Notes: generated by a model not told the origin, from the letters alone. Shown: positions 36,654 through 50,113, numbered from the stretch's first letter. The stretch is DNA of 64,000 nucleotides from Larix kaempferi (GCA_027924585.1 BSBM01000637.1:1674001-1738000); one strand, 5' to 3'. Numbers and translations are program-made.

Positions 36654-38504
36654 TTGTTGGAGAATAGGGTTGTGAATTTGCAAAGTGTAATTGAAGATAT
36701 GGACAAGAGTGGCAGAAGTGGCATGCTAAGTCGGTTTGAACCGACCAATACCTCCTGGGCAGCGGAATTTCCTGACTGTGCTATGATTTTCAAATCAGTG
36801 GGATGGTTCGTGTTCTTTGAAAGAGTTACAGGGTTTAACATTAAGGTGGCTCATGAATTTGATCAACATTTCATGGAAGATACAGTGCAGTTTGATACCC
36901 TGAAGTTTGAGTTGTCTGAATCCCTAGTTGCAGAGGCAGTGGGTGTGCCATCAGAGGGCGAGCTATGGTTTAAAAACTCTCCTTTCGATTTTGATCCTAG
37001 AATATTTATAATGGTGGGAGTTGGAGAACTAGACTGGAGTAAAGGAATCCATATAAAGAATTTTAAACCAGAATGGAAGGAAGTAATTGGGATTATTCAG
37101 AGTTATATCACCTGTGAAGGCCGCTTTGCTTCAGTTTTCAAGTATCATATTCATTTTTTGCAACATTTAACTCAACAATAAAAGATGAGTCTACCTTTAT
37201 TCCTGCTGAAGAGTCTCCAGAAAATGGTTAGGAAGGTTAAGACTCAAACTAATAGCAATAACTAGTCTCTCTTCCATCATGGTTTAATCAAGTTAATAGT
37301 TTGCACAGTGTTACAGAAGGAGAGTCATAGTTGGGAACACTTTTTGTACTGGTTAGGTTTTGTGATTCAATGAGAAGAACAGGAAAATAAGCATGTACCT
37401 AGAAAACAATCTAGGTTTATAAATAAGTTTAAAAGAAATGTTGAAGAGGATTCACAAAGTGTTGATGTACAGGATAATTTGCAAGATGTTGATGTAGAAA
37501 AAGATTTTCAAAACCCTGAAAATGTAATACAAGAAAGTGTGTTTGAAGCACAGTCTCGGCCTATTTTGGAAGATAATAAAGGCAAGAATGTTTCTCTTAT
37601 TGGTCAAGAGGAAGTTGCTAGTTCGAAACAGGATATGCATAGTTGTATTTTGGAGATAGACAGTCCCGCTATAAATCTTTCTGTTGTGGATACTGAAGAG
37701 AGGGTATTTCATGTTCCAAATTTTGATGCTAATATGAAAGCTCTGAACAAGCTTAGGGAAATTAAATTGTGTCCCAAAACAAGAGCAACTAATAAGTTAA
37801 GACTAAATATGAAAAGAATTCTCAATCCAAAGTTGGAAAAAGAGAAGGTTACAATTATCCAGGATTCCTTGACTGATGAAGAGAAGGAAGAGGAAAAGGA
37901 ATCAAAATCTCAACAGGGTCAAATGGATGTTCAAGAGGATCGGCTAATATTACCAAAGTTGGTTTAGGAGGACCATGAAGCTACAGAAGAACAAGTTATT
38001 CTCATTCCAGAACAGGGTATGTCTTTAGGAGTTGCATCTGCAGAGAAGCTAGCAAAGGATAAGCAAGAAGATGATATGATATTTGGAAAGTTAGATGTTC
38101 CATGGATAGAAGGTCATGATTCAACATTACATGGAGAAATGCATATTGATTATGAGCTAGAGAATCTAAAGAACGTCATCCAACAACAAAAGACTCAGAT
38201 ACAGTTTCTGAGTGGGATGAATGATAGATATATCTCTACAAATAACATACTAAGGAAGGATTTGAATGATATTAATGCACACTATCAAGAGCTGATTGCA
38301 GTGGCTAAAAAATATTTGAAGAGAAAGAGGGAGACTGAAGATCAAGCAAAAGAATTGAGGAAACAAATTCAAGGTTTAAACAATAAGAACAAAGACTTAT
38401 CAAACATAATCAAAATCTTGGAGACACAACAGGATCGAGATGAGAAGAAGTCCCATGCCTTGGAAGGCATAGCTATGCTCGCTAAGGCTGCCAAGCAGTT
38501 ATGA
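36654..38504 (+). pseudogene. Decayed single-frame gene: unknown N-terminal domain, acidic middle, coiled-coil C-terminus
   Basis: One frame of about 617 codons with only four interruptions, all nonsense: TAA 37179, TAG at about 37263, TGA at about 37368 and TAG 37965. Each can arise by a single C-to-T change from a Gln or Arg codon. The N-terminal domain (FFERVTGFNIKVAHEFDQHF, FELSESLVAEAVGVPSEG, ELWFKNS, IQSYITCEGRF, SLPLFLLKSLQKM) recalls uncharacterised transposon-linked plant proteins. An acidic Lys/Glu region follows, then from about 38150 a coiled coil (LENLKNVIQQQKTQIQFL, KKYLKRKRETEDQAKELRKQ). The first codon given is TTG, so the true start is uncertain. It sits among retroelement fragments and probably belongs to one; no partner LTRs were found. 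Confidence 0.6.
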
Positions 38505-39309
38505 ACCACTTTATCTCCAGCAGTCTATAGTTGTCAAAGTATTTCATTTTTTATTATCATAAAGAATAGTTGTTAATGAGTTGTTTAAATATTCGAATAG
38601 TTAAGTTGTAACTTCTAATTGTAATTGTTTAGAAGATAGGTCTAGAGTTAGTTATCAAACTCATTTTTTGTAAAAAGATAAAAGCAAGAAAATTCTAGAG
38701 GAGAAGGTTCGCATTTTGTATCAAGAAGAATATACAGTGAAAAGATTTGGACAAATTTTCAGACTTATGCACATATCTCTTATGTAAGTTTTTTAAATAC
38801 TGAGATTGGAATATATACTTATAAGCCATTATTATCTTATCTACTATGTTGTGTTTCTGATCAGTTTGATCATACAGCTAGTGACTTCATTCCTTGTTTA
38901 ACGTATTATTCATGGAGTGCTCATGTGTTGTAGATGAACCACTGTTGTATTTATAAATGTGTTGGTTTATATTTAATTTTTGAAGTATTAAATATCTCAT
39001 TTTTTATGTCTTATATGATTTAGTTTCTGTATCATTTTATATTTGTTTAAATGAATGATTATCTTCTTGAGAATGAAACCCTCAAACCAATAAACTACAA
39101 AAACAAAACCCTATTTCATGCTTGTATTTTTGAGATTGTACTAGCTTGCTCCTTTGTATTCTAGGGACAATTTCTAGCACAAACAAGATCCATTCTCGAG
39201 AATGAAGAGATTCGTATACAAATCCAAGAATTAATCGAAAAAAGGACATATCTGCCCCAGCTTCTCTCCTTGTGGAAGTCTAGTCGTCCCAGTTCCGAAG
39301 AAAGATAGG
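38505..39309. other. 3' flank of the coiled-coil gene up to the element C LTR
   Basis: AT-rich, with no coding signal. 39180-39250 contains a purine-rich stretch (GAAAAAAGGAC). The sequence is not recognisably related to the blocks that precede the LTRs of A or D, so this is taken as the flank of element C. Confidence 0.35.
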
Positions 39310-40224
39310 TGTTACAACGTAATCTTCCACCTTGTGAGCATCAACACTCTTTGGCCTGCAGGATCCATTTTACTGACTCAGATCCACTTTATATCCTTCA
39401 GACACTATTTTTCCCTATTTTTCCTCTGTATGCTAGCTGCATCACTACAGCGGGCATACACGCGAGTTGCATCACTATATCCCGTGGGTAGCATGTAAAA
39501 TGGTAAAAAGCACTAGTTAATTACTTTTTACTCCCAAAAAGCGGTCATAGGGTGACCTTTGGCCCTCCATCTGCCTCGATGTGTCCTTTCACTTACCTTT
39601 GAGAGGACTATATATTGAACACATATGGCTTGTGGATGGGAGGAGAAAGGAGAGCAAGAGAAATCTAGTGAATTTTTTCCCTATCTTGAGTCTACACTCA
39701 TTGATCTTTGTAGTTGTGAACCCCTTATGTTCACATTCCAATCTCCTATCATAGTTGATTTTTCCATTCCATGGAGGATTGAAGTGGTGGAGGCACAAGT
39801 GGATTGATCTAGATCTTGCTTCAGATTGGTTGCCGACAAGAGGTCGTATCACATTGTACTTCTTGTTATTTATTAATAGAAATACTCATATTCTTGTCCA
39901 TTAATGTTGTGAATGTTGTTTATATTACATTGGGATGCATTTACTTATAATATCATTGACCATTTCTATTGATGATGTTAATGTCATTTATATATTATAT
40001 GCGCTTGTTGTATATTGGCTGTCAAGACTAATTTGCAGGTTCAAGTGCACTGATTGAAAGCTCCAACGGGGATCTACATCAAACGTTTGGATCGAGGTTG
40101 GTTATGTTCTTCACTATCTTAGCATTGTCATTTATATAGCATATCATTGATAATTGAGTTAATTTCTGGTAGTCAGCTGTCTATTGCGGTCCACCCCAAG
40201 CCATAGGAAGTTTTCTCCAACACA
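39310..40224 (+). repeat. 5' LTR of element C
   Basis: 915 bp, TGTTACAACG to CTCCAACACA. Its U3 has the phrase GATCCA-TTT...CTTCAGACACTATTTTT shared with the element A LTR (27035-27090) and CG-rich words at 39449-39490 (GCGGGCATACACGCG, CCCGTGGGT). A TATA-like CTATATATT lies at 39608-39616. TTTGCAG (40032-40038) and GAG-GT (40094-40098) bracket a 58-bp mini-exon-like piece, as in element A. Confidence 0.75.
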
Positions 40225-40228
40225 GAAA

Positions 40229-40246
40229 TGGTGACTCCGCTGGGGA
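40229..40246 (+). other. Primer binding site of element C (tRNA-Arg type)
   Basis: TGGTGACTCCGCTGGGGA, four bases after the LTR, complementary to the acceptor end of a plant tRNA-Arg with one G-to-A-type mismatch, from recall of tRNA sequences. Confidence 0.7.
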
Positions 40247-41789
40247 GAACATCCATTTTTGGGGATTTTTGATCATTAGTCCTTATTTAGAGTTGTTGTG
40301 TGTTGAGTCTCTGTGTCATCGATTGGCCATTAGGATACTCTATAGAAAACACCCTTTTTCTGATCCATTGGACTCTTTGGTTTCTCATTTGCTTTTCCCT
40401 ACCCGCGGGTGAGCTAAACCTTGCCCGCGTTTACCTGCCTTTGTCTACACTATAGCCCGCGGGTACCCGCAGATATTCCTTCAATAGTAGCATACAACTC
40501 CGGCTTTGGTTGTTTCATGACCTTTGGTTCTTGTTGGGTTGATTCTGAGTGTTCCTGACTATTCCAAGCCTTGTTTGTGACCAGAACTCCTCTTTTCTCT
40601 TGGTTTTGAGCCTCATTGGTTTTTACCCATTTTTAATTTTTAAGCTCATTCCATTGGCTGAGTCTTACTGTTTAGGATCTGCTAGGTTGCCTAAGTGATC
40701 TCCTTTTCATTTATGTAACTGAACAGTAGGATTTTGCTTGCATTTTTCATTTCATTATATTGAAAAATACAAAAAGATAGTTTTGCATTTTCCTTTTGCT
40801 TATAAGTGAAAATACAAAAAAAAAATTACTTTCATGTACTGCATATTGCATTGAGTGCTTGCTGATTTCATTTAGGTTCTGCTTGTGCATTGAAAATATA
40901 ATAGATTTGCATTTTTTATTTCAAAACTATTGGATTGATTTTGCATATTAGTGGCATTATTTTATTGGATAGATGAGTCTAGAGTTTGATGATTTTGCAT
41001 ACTATTGAGTCATATACATCACTAGTTTCACGACCATATCCTTTGAGTAACCACAGCCATTAAAATTAACGCTTAATCTAAAATTGATTAGACCAATTTT
41101 ATTTATAGGGTACACTAACTAGCATAGGTTTAGAGTCTTGGAATAGATCATTGTGAGTAAACAATCCAAGACTACTAGACGAAACATTATGTGTCTGACC
41201 AGGGAGTGATGAAATCCATGATATACATCGGTGTTCTCAGGAAGCTCTACTCAGGCCATAGTTAAGCACAAGGTCATGGGAGGTTGGTTGTGGAGATATC
41301 CCTCCAATACCAGTCGAACGTGGGAGATATTTCTAGGGTTTGTTCGTATCTGGGGACTCTTGGGGGATTTGACCCTCTTGAGTTTCAGGATTAGCTACCC
41401 TGCCCATACGACGGATCCCACCTAGGACTGTCCCCCTAAGCAATGGTTATACTAAGGTGATCATAGTTGCCTTACCTGGGTATCCCATAGGGTACTTGCA
41501 ATGATTATACTGTTTGTGTCCTGAGTCAGATAGGGGTTCGATAGCACAGTTGTTTGTTGCTGAGGGTTACGGCCCTTTGCATGCAATGAAGCATGGGTGC
41601 CTCTATAATTGATTTTTTTACCTTCGGCTATAGTTTGGGAGTCTCAAGCCTCTCCTAGACGAGACATACCGACTCTAGTGTCAGGAGCTCATTTAGCCAC
41701 TCTGTTTGTCTACTCTTGGATGTAGTTTCTCTAGGTGTGTGCTTTTGATTTATTGTTTTTAATGGATATTTGGCCATTAGGAGACGTTG
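40247..41789 (+). other. 5' leader of element C, non-coding
   Basis: CG-rich palindromes cluster at 40399-40475 (TACCCGCGGGTGAGC, GCCCGCGGGTACCCGC). The end of the leader (41090-41410) aligns with element A 1560-1830. Reading frames are short; the gag frame can be followed upstream only to about 41790, without a clear ATG. Confidence 0.6.
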
Positions 41790-44700
41790 TGATTTTATAT
41801 TCTCTCCGAAGATATCGTGGCGCGGATTCCTACTCTCCGCCGATCCTATTGGTTGGCTAGTTTAAAATCGATCGATCTTTCACGCCGTGTTGCTAGGGGA
41901 CGCCGACGGGCTCCCTCCAAGTCTTTGGATTCTTACGAGAAATATGTTCTCGATGTCATGACCGCTGCACACTCTAACTCATGAGAAATCCCTACGACTC
42001 CATTAGGTAGATTCGAGCACACTTTAGACACCCCTAATCCTCATGAGGCATGGGGGGGTGATCCACCTAAGACCCAACCTAGTTTGTTTGGTCCGGATCC
42101 ACCCGAGGCTCAACATAATTTGTTTGGTCCGTATCCACCTGAGGATGACTCGTTCGATTCCTCATATCCACATAATTATTTATACTGGATTCCATAGTTA
42201 CACGATGAAATAGGTCCTACGATCAACCCTACCGCATTCTCATATGGTATGCCTAATTACAACACAGTTGATCCGTCCACTGCTTTCGGTAGTCATGCTG
42301 GCATTAGTCATGGTGTTAGCAACACTGCACCCATTGGGGGCACTACCCTCACTGGGGGCACCACATTGTCCACTCACACACATAGTATGGGGACCAGTCA
42401 CATTCCTCCTAACAATGCTAATGTTGGAAGACGGCCGCCTCCTAGGACTACCCAACATAATAGGAATATTGTTCGCAATCTGACTTTCCATCCACCACCT
42501 AATACACATGTCACTACTCATCAACCTATGACCACTTTCACAAATGTTAACGCTCCTCCCAACCTCAATATGGTGCTCATAACACATATATACCTGCTTA
42601 CTCTCACACGAGTCAGGGCGGAGGAGGTTATCAACCTTATGGCCATGGTCACGCTTATGATCAGACAGGTCCGTATAATCTGCAGTTTAATGCTCATGGT
42701 CAAGCATTTGGTCCTTCTTATCCTTCAGGTTCTTACAATCAACCTTTTATGGGAGCTTATAATCAAGCTCTTCAGCCGCAGCTCCCGTTCCTTGCACATT
42801 TGAATATTCTGGATCTTTCGAAGCTCACGAATGATCCTGTGTGTCATGACCCTAGTTGGCCTCCTGTTCCTACCAAGCTTCCTTCGGACATTCCTAAGTT
42901 CGAGGGGAAAGGTGGTGAGGATCCGGGTGATCATGTCACAACGTTTCACCTTTGGTGCTCTTCCAACTCGTTGAATCACGATTTCGTTAGATTACGACTA
43001 TTTCAACTCACCCTCATGGGGGCAGCTACGAAGTGGTATATTGAGTTTCCTGGGAACACTTATAGGGGATTTAATGAGATCGCTTTGGTTTTCTTGGATC
43101 ATTTCTAATTTTTGGTTCGTTATGATACTGGTACTGAACTTTTATCTACCTTCCGTCAGAATAAGGCCACGCATATTTCTGACCATGTTCAAGAGTGGCA
43201 TCGGCGGAAGAGGTTAGTGAAAGCCAACATTCCTCCAGATTTTCTATTGGAATGGTTCCTCAAGTCTCTACTCCCATATATTTCCAAGGATGTTTCGATG
43301 TCCAGTATTATGACTGAGGAATAAGCCATCTTAAAATTCCAGCAGTTAGATTTACTATACTCTTAGTCTGGAATTTTATATGACATTATTCCTGACGCAC
43401 CGCCAACATGACATGAGCCCAAGATAGTTCCTGGACCGCATACCAATGGCATTGTGGGATCTGCAAGTACTCACCCTGTAGATTTGGTGGCTAATCAAAT
43501 GAAAAATTTGACGCTAAACCAGTCTACTCCTAGACAGGTTCACACCTTGTCTACTTCCACCCCATCGTTCGATGTACACATTGTGCAAATGACAAACCCA
43601 TCGGGTAACCAGCAGCCTGGTGGTAAGAAGAACGGGAGAAATAAACGTAAGGGTGGAAATAATGAGAATAATAATATCAATCGCAATACCCCTCGTAAAG
43701 AGAATGCCAACCCTCCTCGGGAAGGTGGAAATGCTGGTGAGGACCGCAAACCTAGGTGTAAGGTGAAGTTTCCTTATAATCTTTGTGGGGAAGATCATCT
43801 TACTCACTTGTGTCCTCGAATCGAAGAAGCATCGAAGCATCTTGCACAGAGCCCAACTGTGTTGAAGGATCCCCTTCCTCATCATCAAAACATGGCTTCG
43901 CATGCTCCTGCCACTGGTTATGGACCTACTGAGACTGCAACGTCTTCTTCCAATACTAGTGGTTATGGATGCGTGAATATGGTTCAATCGGAGGTTAGTG
44001 TTTCTACTCGTCAACACGATTATGGTTCACCACAACCTAATATGGGGAGTGAGCCTCCCCCTCCTCCTGATAATTCCTTGCATATTGAGAAGCCCTCTAT
44101 TATGTCGCGAATACCGAAAGGTGTTCTTAAGAGCTCTACGCATGATCCCAATGCTCGAGCTGCCCAGAGCTACTCCATTGTAGAAGATTTGGGCCAAACT
44201 CCGTGTGCCATGTCATCTCTTGAAGTTTTATAGGCGTGTCCTTCTCAAAGGCATGCCCTTTTGAGTGCGTTAAGAGTTCAGGATGGGAGGAGTCCCAATG
44301 TTATCAAGTTTTACACTACTAATGTTCAACCTCGCTTACCTTACCATGTGGCTTTTCAAATCCATGTGGAGTGCCTTAAGAATTTCTTCAAAAGAACGGT
44401 GGTTGACGAAGGCACTTCCACGTCAGTAATGTCGTTAGCTTGTTGGAAATCTCTTGGCTCTCCTCCTCTACTCACGTCTAGTACCATGCTCACTGCATTT
44501 GATGGTCGATCATTTAAGCCGCATGGGATTATCCCTTCCCTTGTTGTCCTCTTGGGAGGTAAACATGTGCCTATTGAAGTCGAAGTGGTTGATGCGCCCA
44601 TTGACTACAACCTTTTACTGGGTCGGAATTTAATGTATGCTATGAAATCTGTTGCATGTACTGTATTCAAGATCATTTGCTTTCCACACGAAGGCAGGAT

Positions 44701-47700
44701 TGTGACCATTGATCAGATGGATTTCGTTAATCATCCTCTTGAAGCATCCCCGGGATTAGTAGTCCCACAGGTTACAGATTCTCAGCCAACAACTGGGAAC
44801 ATGGGTGTTGGTATGTACCCTTCACTTATGGGACCTTATGATTACCCTACACCCGTGCATTTTATTGGAACCATTTCCGATGATGTGCCTCCTCCTTTGC
44901 ATAATGTACCATTCCGGACTTCATATTTTGATGATCCATGGACTTTACCATCCACGAGTTCTATGTCTGGAGACATTGCGCACGTTGAGATGTTTATGCC
45001 ACTATCTGCTGTTGAGATTGCTTATCAGGATATTCAACAAGCCACTGCAGAGCTGGATCTCTCCTCTTCCCAGACAGTTGAGGAAGATCCCGTTACGCTG
45101 CTAGTTTGGGTGATTGACTCGTCTTGTTCGAACGATTGCCTTGATAGTACTTTACCTTTGGATGAATCTATTATCGAGGCCATGTGTTGTAGTGAGAGAC
45201 CTTGGGAGGATATGCATCATCGCTCTTATTTCCTTCCCAACCTCGATCTCACCGAGCAATAAGAGTTCAGGATGACTCTTGCAGAGATGGTTGGTCACCC
45301 TGTGGATCTTTTGGTTCACATGAGATTTATGCGAAGGGGAACATGGCTAATATTTCCCCAACTCAACCGATCAACATCTCTCACACTCCCGGAAAGATTG
45401 AGAATGTTTACATCGGTGACGATTTCTCTTCTGAGGAGGTTTCCATCTACACTGAATTGTTTACTGAACTTCGGGAAGCTTTCGCCTGGTCATATGAGGA
45501 GATGCCACGAATAGAACCTAGTATTTTCGAGCATGAGATTAGAACGTATCCTCATGCTAAACCGGTTTGGAAACGTCTTTGAGCTGTTAACCCTAGGAAG
45601 GCAACCGCTATCAAGGCAGAGGTGGAGAAACTGCTCAAACCTGGTTTTATCTACCCCTTTCCCCTTGCCGAATGGGTTTCAAACCCCATTCATGTGGATA
45701 AGAAGTAGGGAATGATCCGCATATGCATAGATTTTAGAGACCTGAATCGTGCATGTCCGAAAGACAACTTCCCCCCGCCATTCATTGATCTGATATTGGA
45801 TGCTTGTGCGAAAAGTGATATTTTTTCGTTCATGGACGGCTTTTCAGGGTATAACCAGATTCAAATCAAACCCGAGTACCAACATAAGACTACGTTCATT
45901 TGTCCTTGGGGTACATTTGCATATCAGAAAATTCCCTTCGGCCTTAAAAACGCCGGAGCTACGTTTCAACATGCCATGACCTATGCCTTTCACGACCTTA
46001 AATGTATAATGGAGGTTTTCTTGGATGATCTTGCCGTCCATTCTCGTAAGAGAATGGACCACCCCAAGCACCTTCGTTGGATTCTCAAATTATGTATATG
46101 CTACAAGATTTGGTTGAATCCCAATAAATGAATCTTTGCAGTGAGGTCAGGTCGCCTTCTAGGATTCATAGTTTCGAAAGAATTAGAGTCGATCCTCTTA
46201 AAGTTGAGGCAATACTTAGGTTGCCTCCTCCACACAACTTTTTTCAACTTCAGAGCCTCCAGGGGAGAGCTACTTTTCTACGCCATTTTGTAGTCAATTA
46301 TGCTAATCTTACCAAAGGTTTCATGTGTTTGTTGAAGAAAGACACGCCGTTTATCTGGGATGAGTGAGCCCAGCAGTCTTTTGATGCCCTTAAGAAAGCT
46401 TTGGTATCAGCCCCGGTGCTTAGTCCACCAGAATTTGCATGGGATTTTATACTTTATGTGGTTGTGTCTCAAGAGACAATGGGCATGGTATTGGTTCAAG
46501 TTGATGATATGCTTGTCGAGCATGTTATCTATTACCTTAGTTGAAATCTAGTAGACGTTGAACTGAGATATACTCACATGGAGAAGTTGGCACTAGCGAC
46601 TGTCCATGCAGTCCAATGGTTACGACACTATATTTTGCTTAGAACAACCACAGTTGTAGCACACATCAATCCATTTCAATTCGTGTTATCACAATGCCTT
46701 ATGGGGGGAAGTACAATAAATGGATTGTGATCCTTTAGGAGTTCGATCTCGATTTTTCTTCGACGAAGTCGGTAAAATCGTTAGTGTTTGCTGAGCTTAT
46801 GTCAGACCTTCCAAGACTTGATGAGGATGCCATCCATGAAGATTCCTTTGTGGATGAACACTTATTTCTTATCTTGTCCGAGGACCCTTGGTATGGGGAT
46901 GTCATTGTATATCTCCAAACTTTGAAGTTTCCTACACATTATTCACGGGACGAGCAACGCCGTGTGAAACATCATGCTAAAGATTATACTATCATTGGTG
47001 ACACTTTGTATCATAGAGGAAAGGATTCTATTCTCCGTCGTTGCTTGAATCACGAAGAAGCAGAGTGGGCGCTTAATGATTGCCATGCTGGGGCATGTGG
47101 CGGTCACTTATCCAGGCTTGCTACATCCCAACGTATTATGCGAGCTAGTTACTTTTAGCCTTCAATATTTAAGGATTGTATAAACGATGTGAAGAGATGT
47201 CACCCTTGCCAGGTGTTCTCTCGGAATATACACTCGCATCCAGCACCCCTTCATCCAGTCGTCACCGTTGGTCCCTTCACCAAGTGGGGGGTGGATTTCA
47301 TGGATTGCAAACCCGCTTTGGCTGGGGGGAATCACCATATTATAGTGGTCGTGGACTACTTTTCCAAATGGGCTGAGGCCATGCCTACCGTAAAATCCGA
47401 TCGTGCTACAGTATCCCATTTCATGTTCAATCAGATTATTACTCGGTTCGGTATTCCGAAAGAGATTGTCACTGACCATGGCAGTCACTTTCAGAAAAAA
47501 AAAATGATGGAGGATTTGTCTCTCAAGCTTGGGTTTCATCAAGAACACTCATCTTCTTACTGTCCCCAAGCGAATGGTCAAATTGAAGCAGTCAATAAGT
47601 CTTTAAAGACCATTCTCCAACGTACCATCCAACAAAGCAAGAACAACTGGAACATTATGTTATATCCTGCTTTGTGGGCGTATCGAACCACAGTCAAGAC

Positions 47701-48136
47701 TGCCACTGAGTTCTCACCGTTTCAGCTAGTACATGGTGTGGAGTCGATTTTACTGATTGAATGTGAAATCCCTTCGCTTAAATTGGCCATAGAGCTCCTC
47801 CCTGATACGACGGGTATTGAGAAACGTTTAATCCACCTTGAGCAACTTGATGAGCAGCGTCAAGATGTTATTGTGGCTATAGATGCCAATAAACGTCATT
47901 TTAAGGTTCAGTACAATAGGTTTGTCTGTCCATGGCAATATGTTGAAGGTGACTTGGTCCTCTTATATGACCAAGCTAAAGAACCCCTAGGGGAAGGCAA
48001 GTTTAACCCCATGTGGCACGGTCCTTACATCGTGAGGTGTGTCCTAGAAAAATGAGCCTATGAATTAGAGGACAATGAGGGGAATGTCTTGAAGGAGCCT
48101 AGAAATGGGCTCTACCTCAAGCGGTATTACGCTTGA
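41790..48136 (+). pseudogene. Element C gag-pol polyprotein, degenerate
   Basis: A basic N-terminus (RRVARGRRRAPS, about 41885) and a Pro/Asn/Gly-rich stretch lead into a gag core (LPFLAHLNILDLSKLTNDP, ATKWYIEFPG, LEWFLKSLLPYIS, 42780-43320). A knuckle at about 43780 has lost its first Cys (YNLCGEDHLTHLC). The protease has VVDEGTSTSVM (about 44400) and DYNLLLGRNL. RT (45560-46130) has DFRDLNRACPKDNFP and FLDDLA instead of YLDD. Gypsy RNase H follows, then a zinc region and integrase (47000-48050) with KWGVDF, TDHGSHF and NGQIEAVNK intact. Stops include 43109, 43322, 44231, 45260, 45581, 45706, 46129, 46366, 46736, 47156 and 48053; frameshifts near 42570, 45250, 46180 and 46710. Most stops are one transition away from Gln, Arg or Trp codons. 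Confidence 0.92.
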
Positions 48137-48247
48137 ACCTCTGGTTCAGGCTAATACTTTTGTATACTACTGTATAGTTACTTCTGTACATAGTTTAACT
48201 TTCTTTTGGTTTTTGGGTCTATTGATTAGCTTCCATTTGATTGACAG

Positions 48248-48662
48248 ATGTCAGCGGAGTTTCCTACGTTCTTAGGATTCACGGATGGTGCTAGCCGTTA
48301 TACGCAGCAACTTGCTTTTGCTTCCTGGGTTACTTATTCACCTGACCACCTAGTTGTGTTGTCACGGTCCTACATCTAACAATGTGGTTGAGTATAGTGC
48401 CATGATTGAGTTACTTAGGGATGTTATTTCACATGGGATCCAATCTTTAGAAGTCCGCCTGGATTCACAATTAGTTGTGTCTTAGTTGAATGGTCAGTAC
48501 CGTGTAAGGGATCCTACACTACTATGGAAATTCCTAAGGGTAAGACTCTTGGAACGACATTTTGTTTCAATTACATACATTCATGTTTCGAGAAGTTTTA
48601 ATCATATATCTGATGCATATGCTAACTATGTATTAGATTGGCATTTTTCACATTCCCAATGA
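48248..48662 (+). pseudogene. Second RNase H of element C
   Basis: ATG at 48248 stands directly after ATTGACAG. It reads MSAEFPTFLGFTDGASRYT, then after a frameshift near 48365 the motifs NNVVEYSAMIELL, LEVRLDSQLVVS, a stop, YRVRDPTLL, LRVRLLERHF and DAYANYVLDWH, ending TGA 48662. About 138 codons, the size of a bare RNase H domain. 111 bp separate it from the integrase stop. Confidence 0.82.
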
Positions 48663-48837
48663 AGCACACAAATAGAAGATACATTCATACATTTGTACAT
48701 ACACACATAGAGTAGAACCGGAGAACCGTAGTTTTTCATAAATAATATGTCCAAAAATGGTAGTGTCGTAATACAAAATTGGAGCCCATAGCCCTCAAAA
48801 ATATACATATCGATAAAAAAATGGGACCCTGATATAT

Positions 48838-50113
48838 CTACTCCCTACGAGGAGGCCCAGCTACCACCCCGATAGGATGTGTCTCATAGTAATATTGTAC
48901 GGCATTTTCTATGCGCTGCAGTAGTCGTACCCAGTTACCCGACACCCCACGGACTTGGCACTGCATCTCCTCTGGTAACCGCACCACCTCTATTTGTGGT
49001 ACCTTGGTGGTCATCCGCGATAGGTTTCCCCGTAGAGTCTGTAGTGTATGCTCTACTGCAGCACCCACTACCTAATCATCCCTACCCCGGCGACGATGTC
49101 TCGGGAAGCCCTAGGGTCTCACTGGGCCCTTGTCTGCGAGCAAATAGTCAAACATTAATATGTGATACTACCCCCAAAAATATTTTTGCATTTACCTCTA
49201 TAATAAAAAATCCATAAAAATTTAATACACTAAAAAACCTAAAAAGAGTACTCACCAATGTCTCTGAATGTTGCATCTAGTGGAAGCGGCATGTCACGAT
49301 CCCGGCAGAAGTCTATCCCTGCATAGGGGTAGTCACCTATGGATATGACCTGTTGGTCCCACCAGTGAAAGAAATCCTCTGTATATGGGGATTCCTGGCG
49401 GCCACCACCTTGTCGCGTCAAGACCTCGGCCCACTGGGTCATGGCTGGGTCGCAGAGACAATGAGGAGGGACCTCAACCCTCGGACTGAGCCCCAGAACT
49501 CACTCAAAGAAGAAATTGCACAAGATACTGCCGTATCTGAATTTTTTTGCATCCCCTTCTTGCACTCTGTTAGCTGGGTCTTCATGGACCCCAGTAGCAT
49601 GGTACACCATTCAAATATCATGGGCTGCATACACTACGACGCATAGAACATCACTGGCTTGGATGCTTGGTGCAGATCTTTTGAACCAGTAATCCGCACT
49701 AAGGTAGCCACCACAACCTTCATGCTCAAGTTGACTATGTCTCTCATGGGCACCTGACTCCCCACTGCCCGAGTATTTGGCATACAATACCGCTCTATAT
49801 AGTCGGGGATGGTGATCCCACTACCCACAGAACGAGACCGAAGGCTTCCCACCTCTCCTCGGTGGGACAAACCAGTAATGAAGTAGATATCTTCCACTTC
49901 CAATGAGACTATTTGCTCGTCTAGATTGATGTTCTGTGCATCGACGTCCCAGTAGTCTATCAAGTGGCGGAGCAATAGGTTTTGGGCCTTTAAACCCCCT
50001 ATGCTCCAAAATTTGTATAGCCAACATGCTTGTAGCACTTGCTGTGCACACACATCATTGCGGATGGCCTCATCCACTTGGTCATGTTCCCTCTCTCTCC
50101 ACTCTAGAACCAT
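48838..50113 (-). pseudogene. PMD-like antisense gene of element C, spliced, with stops
   Basis: The frame opens at 50113 (MVLEWREREHDQ), one base after the CTCCAG acceptor. Motifs: LYKFWSIGG, LLLRHLIDYWDVDAQNINL, SLEVEDIYFITGLSHRGEVG (49920-49860), MRDIVNLSMKVVVATLVRI, then ECMGG-like and W-A-E-V-L...EDFFHWW...IGDYPYAGIDF to the donor at 49255. The phase-1 intron is 49134-49255 (122 bp, GTGAGTACT to CTCGCAG). Exon 2 starts DKGPVRP and ends with IGVVAGPPRRE at 48838. Stops at 49634, about 49520, 49108 and 49072. The same protein is intact in element D. Function unknown; PMD proteins in plants include nuclear silencing factors (MAIN/MAIL1) and transposon-borne relatives. Confidence 0.72.
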
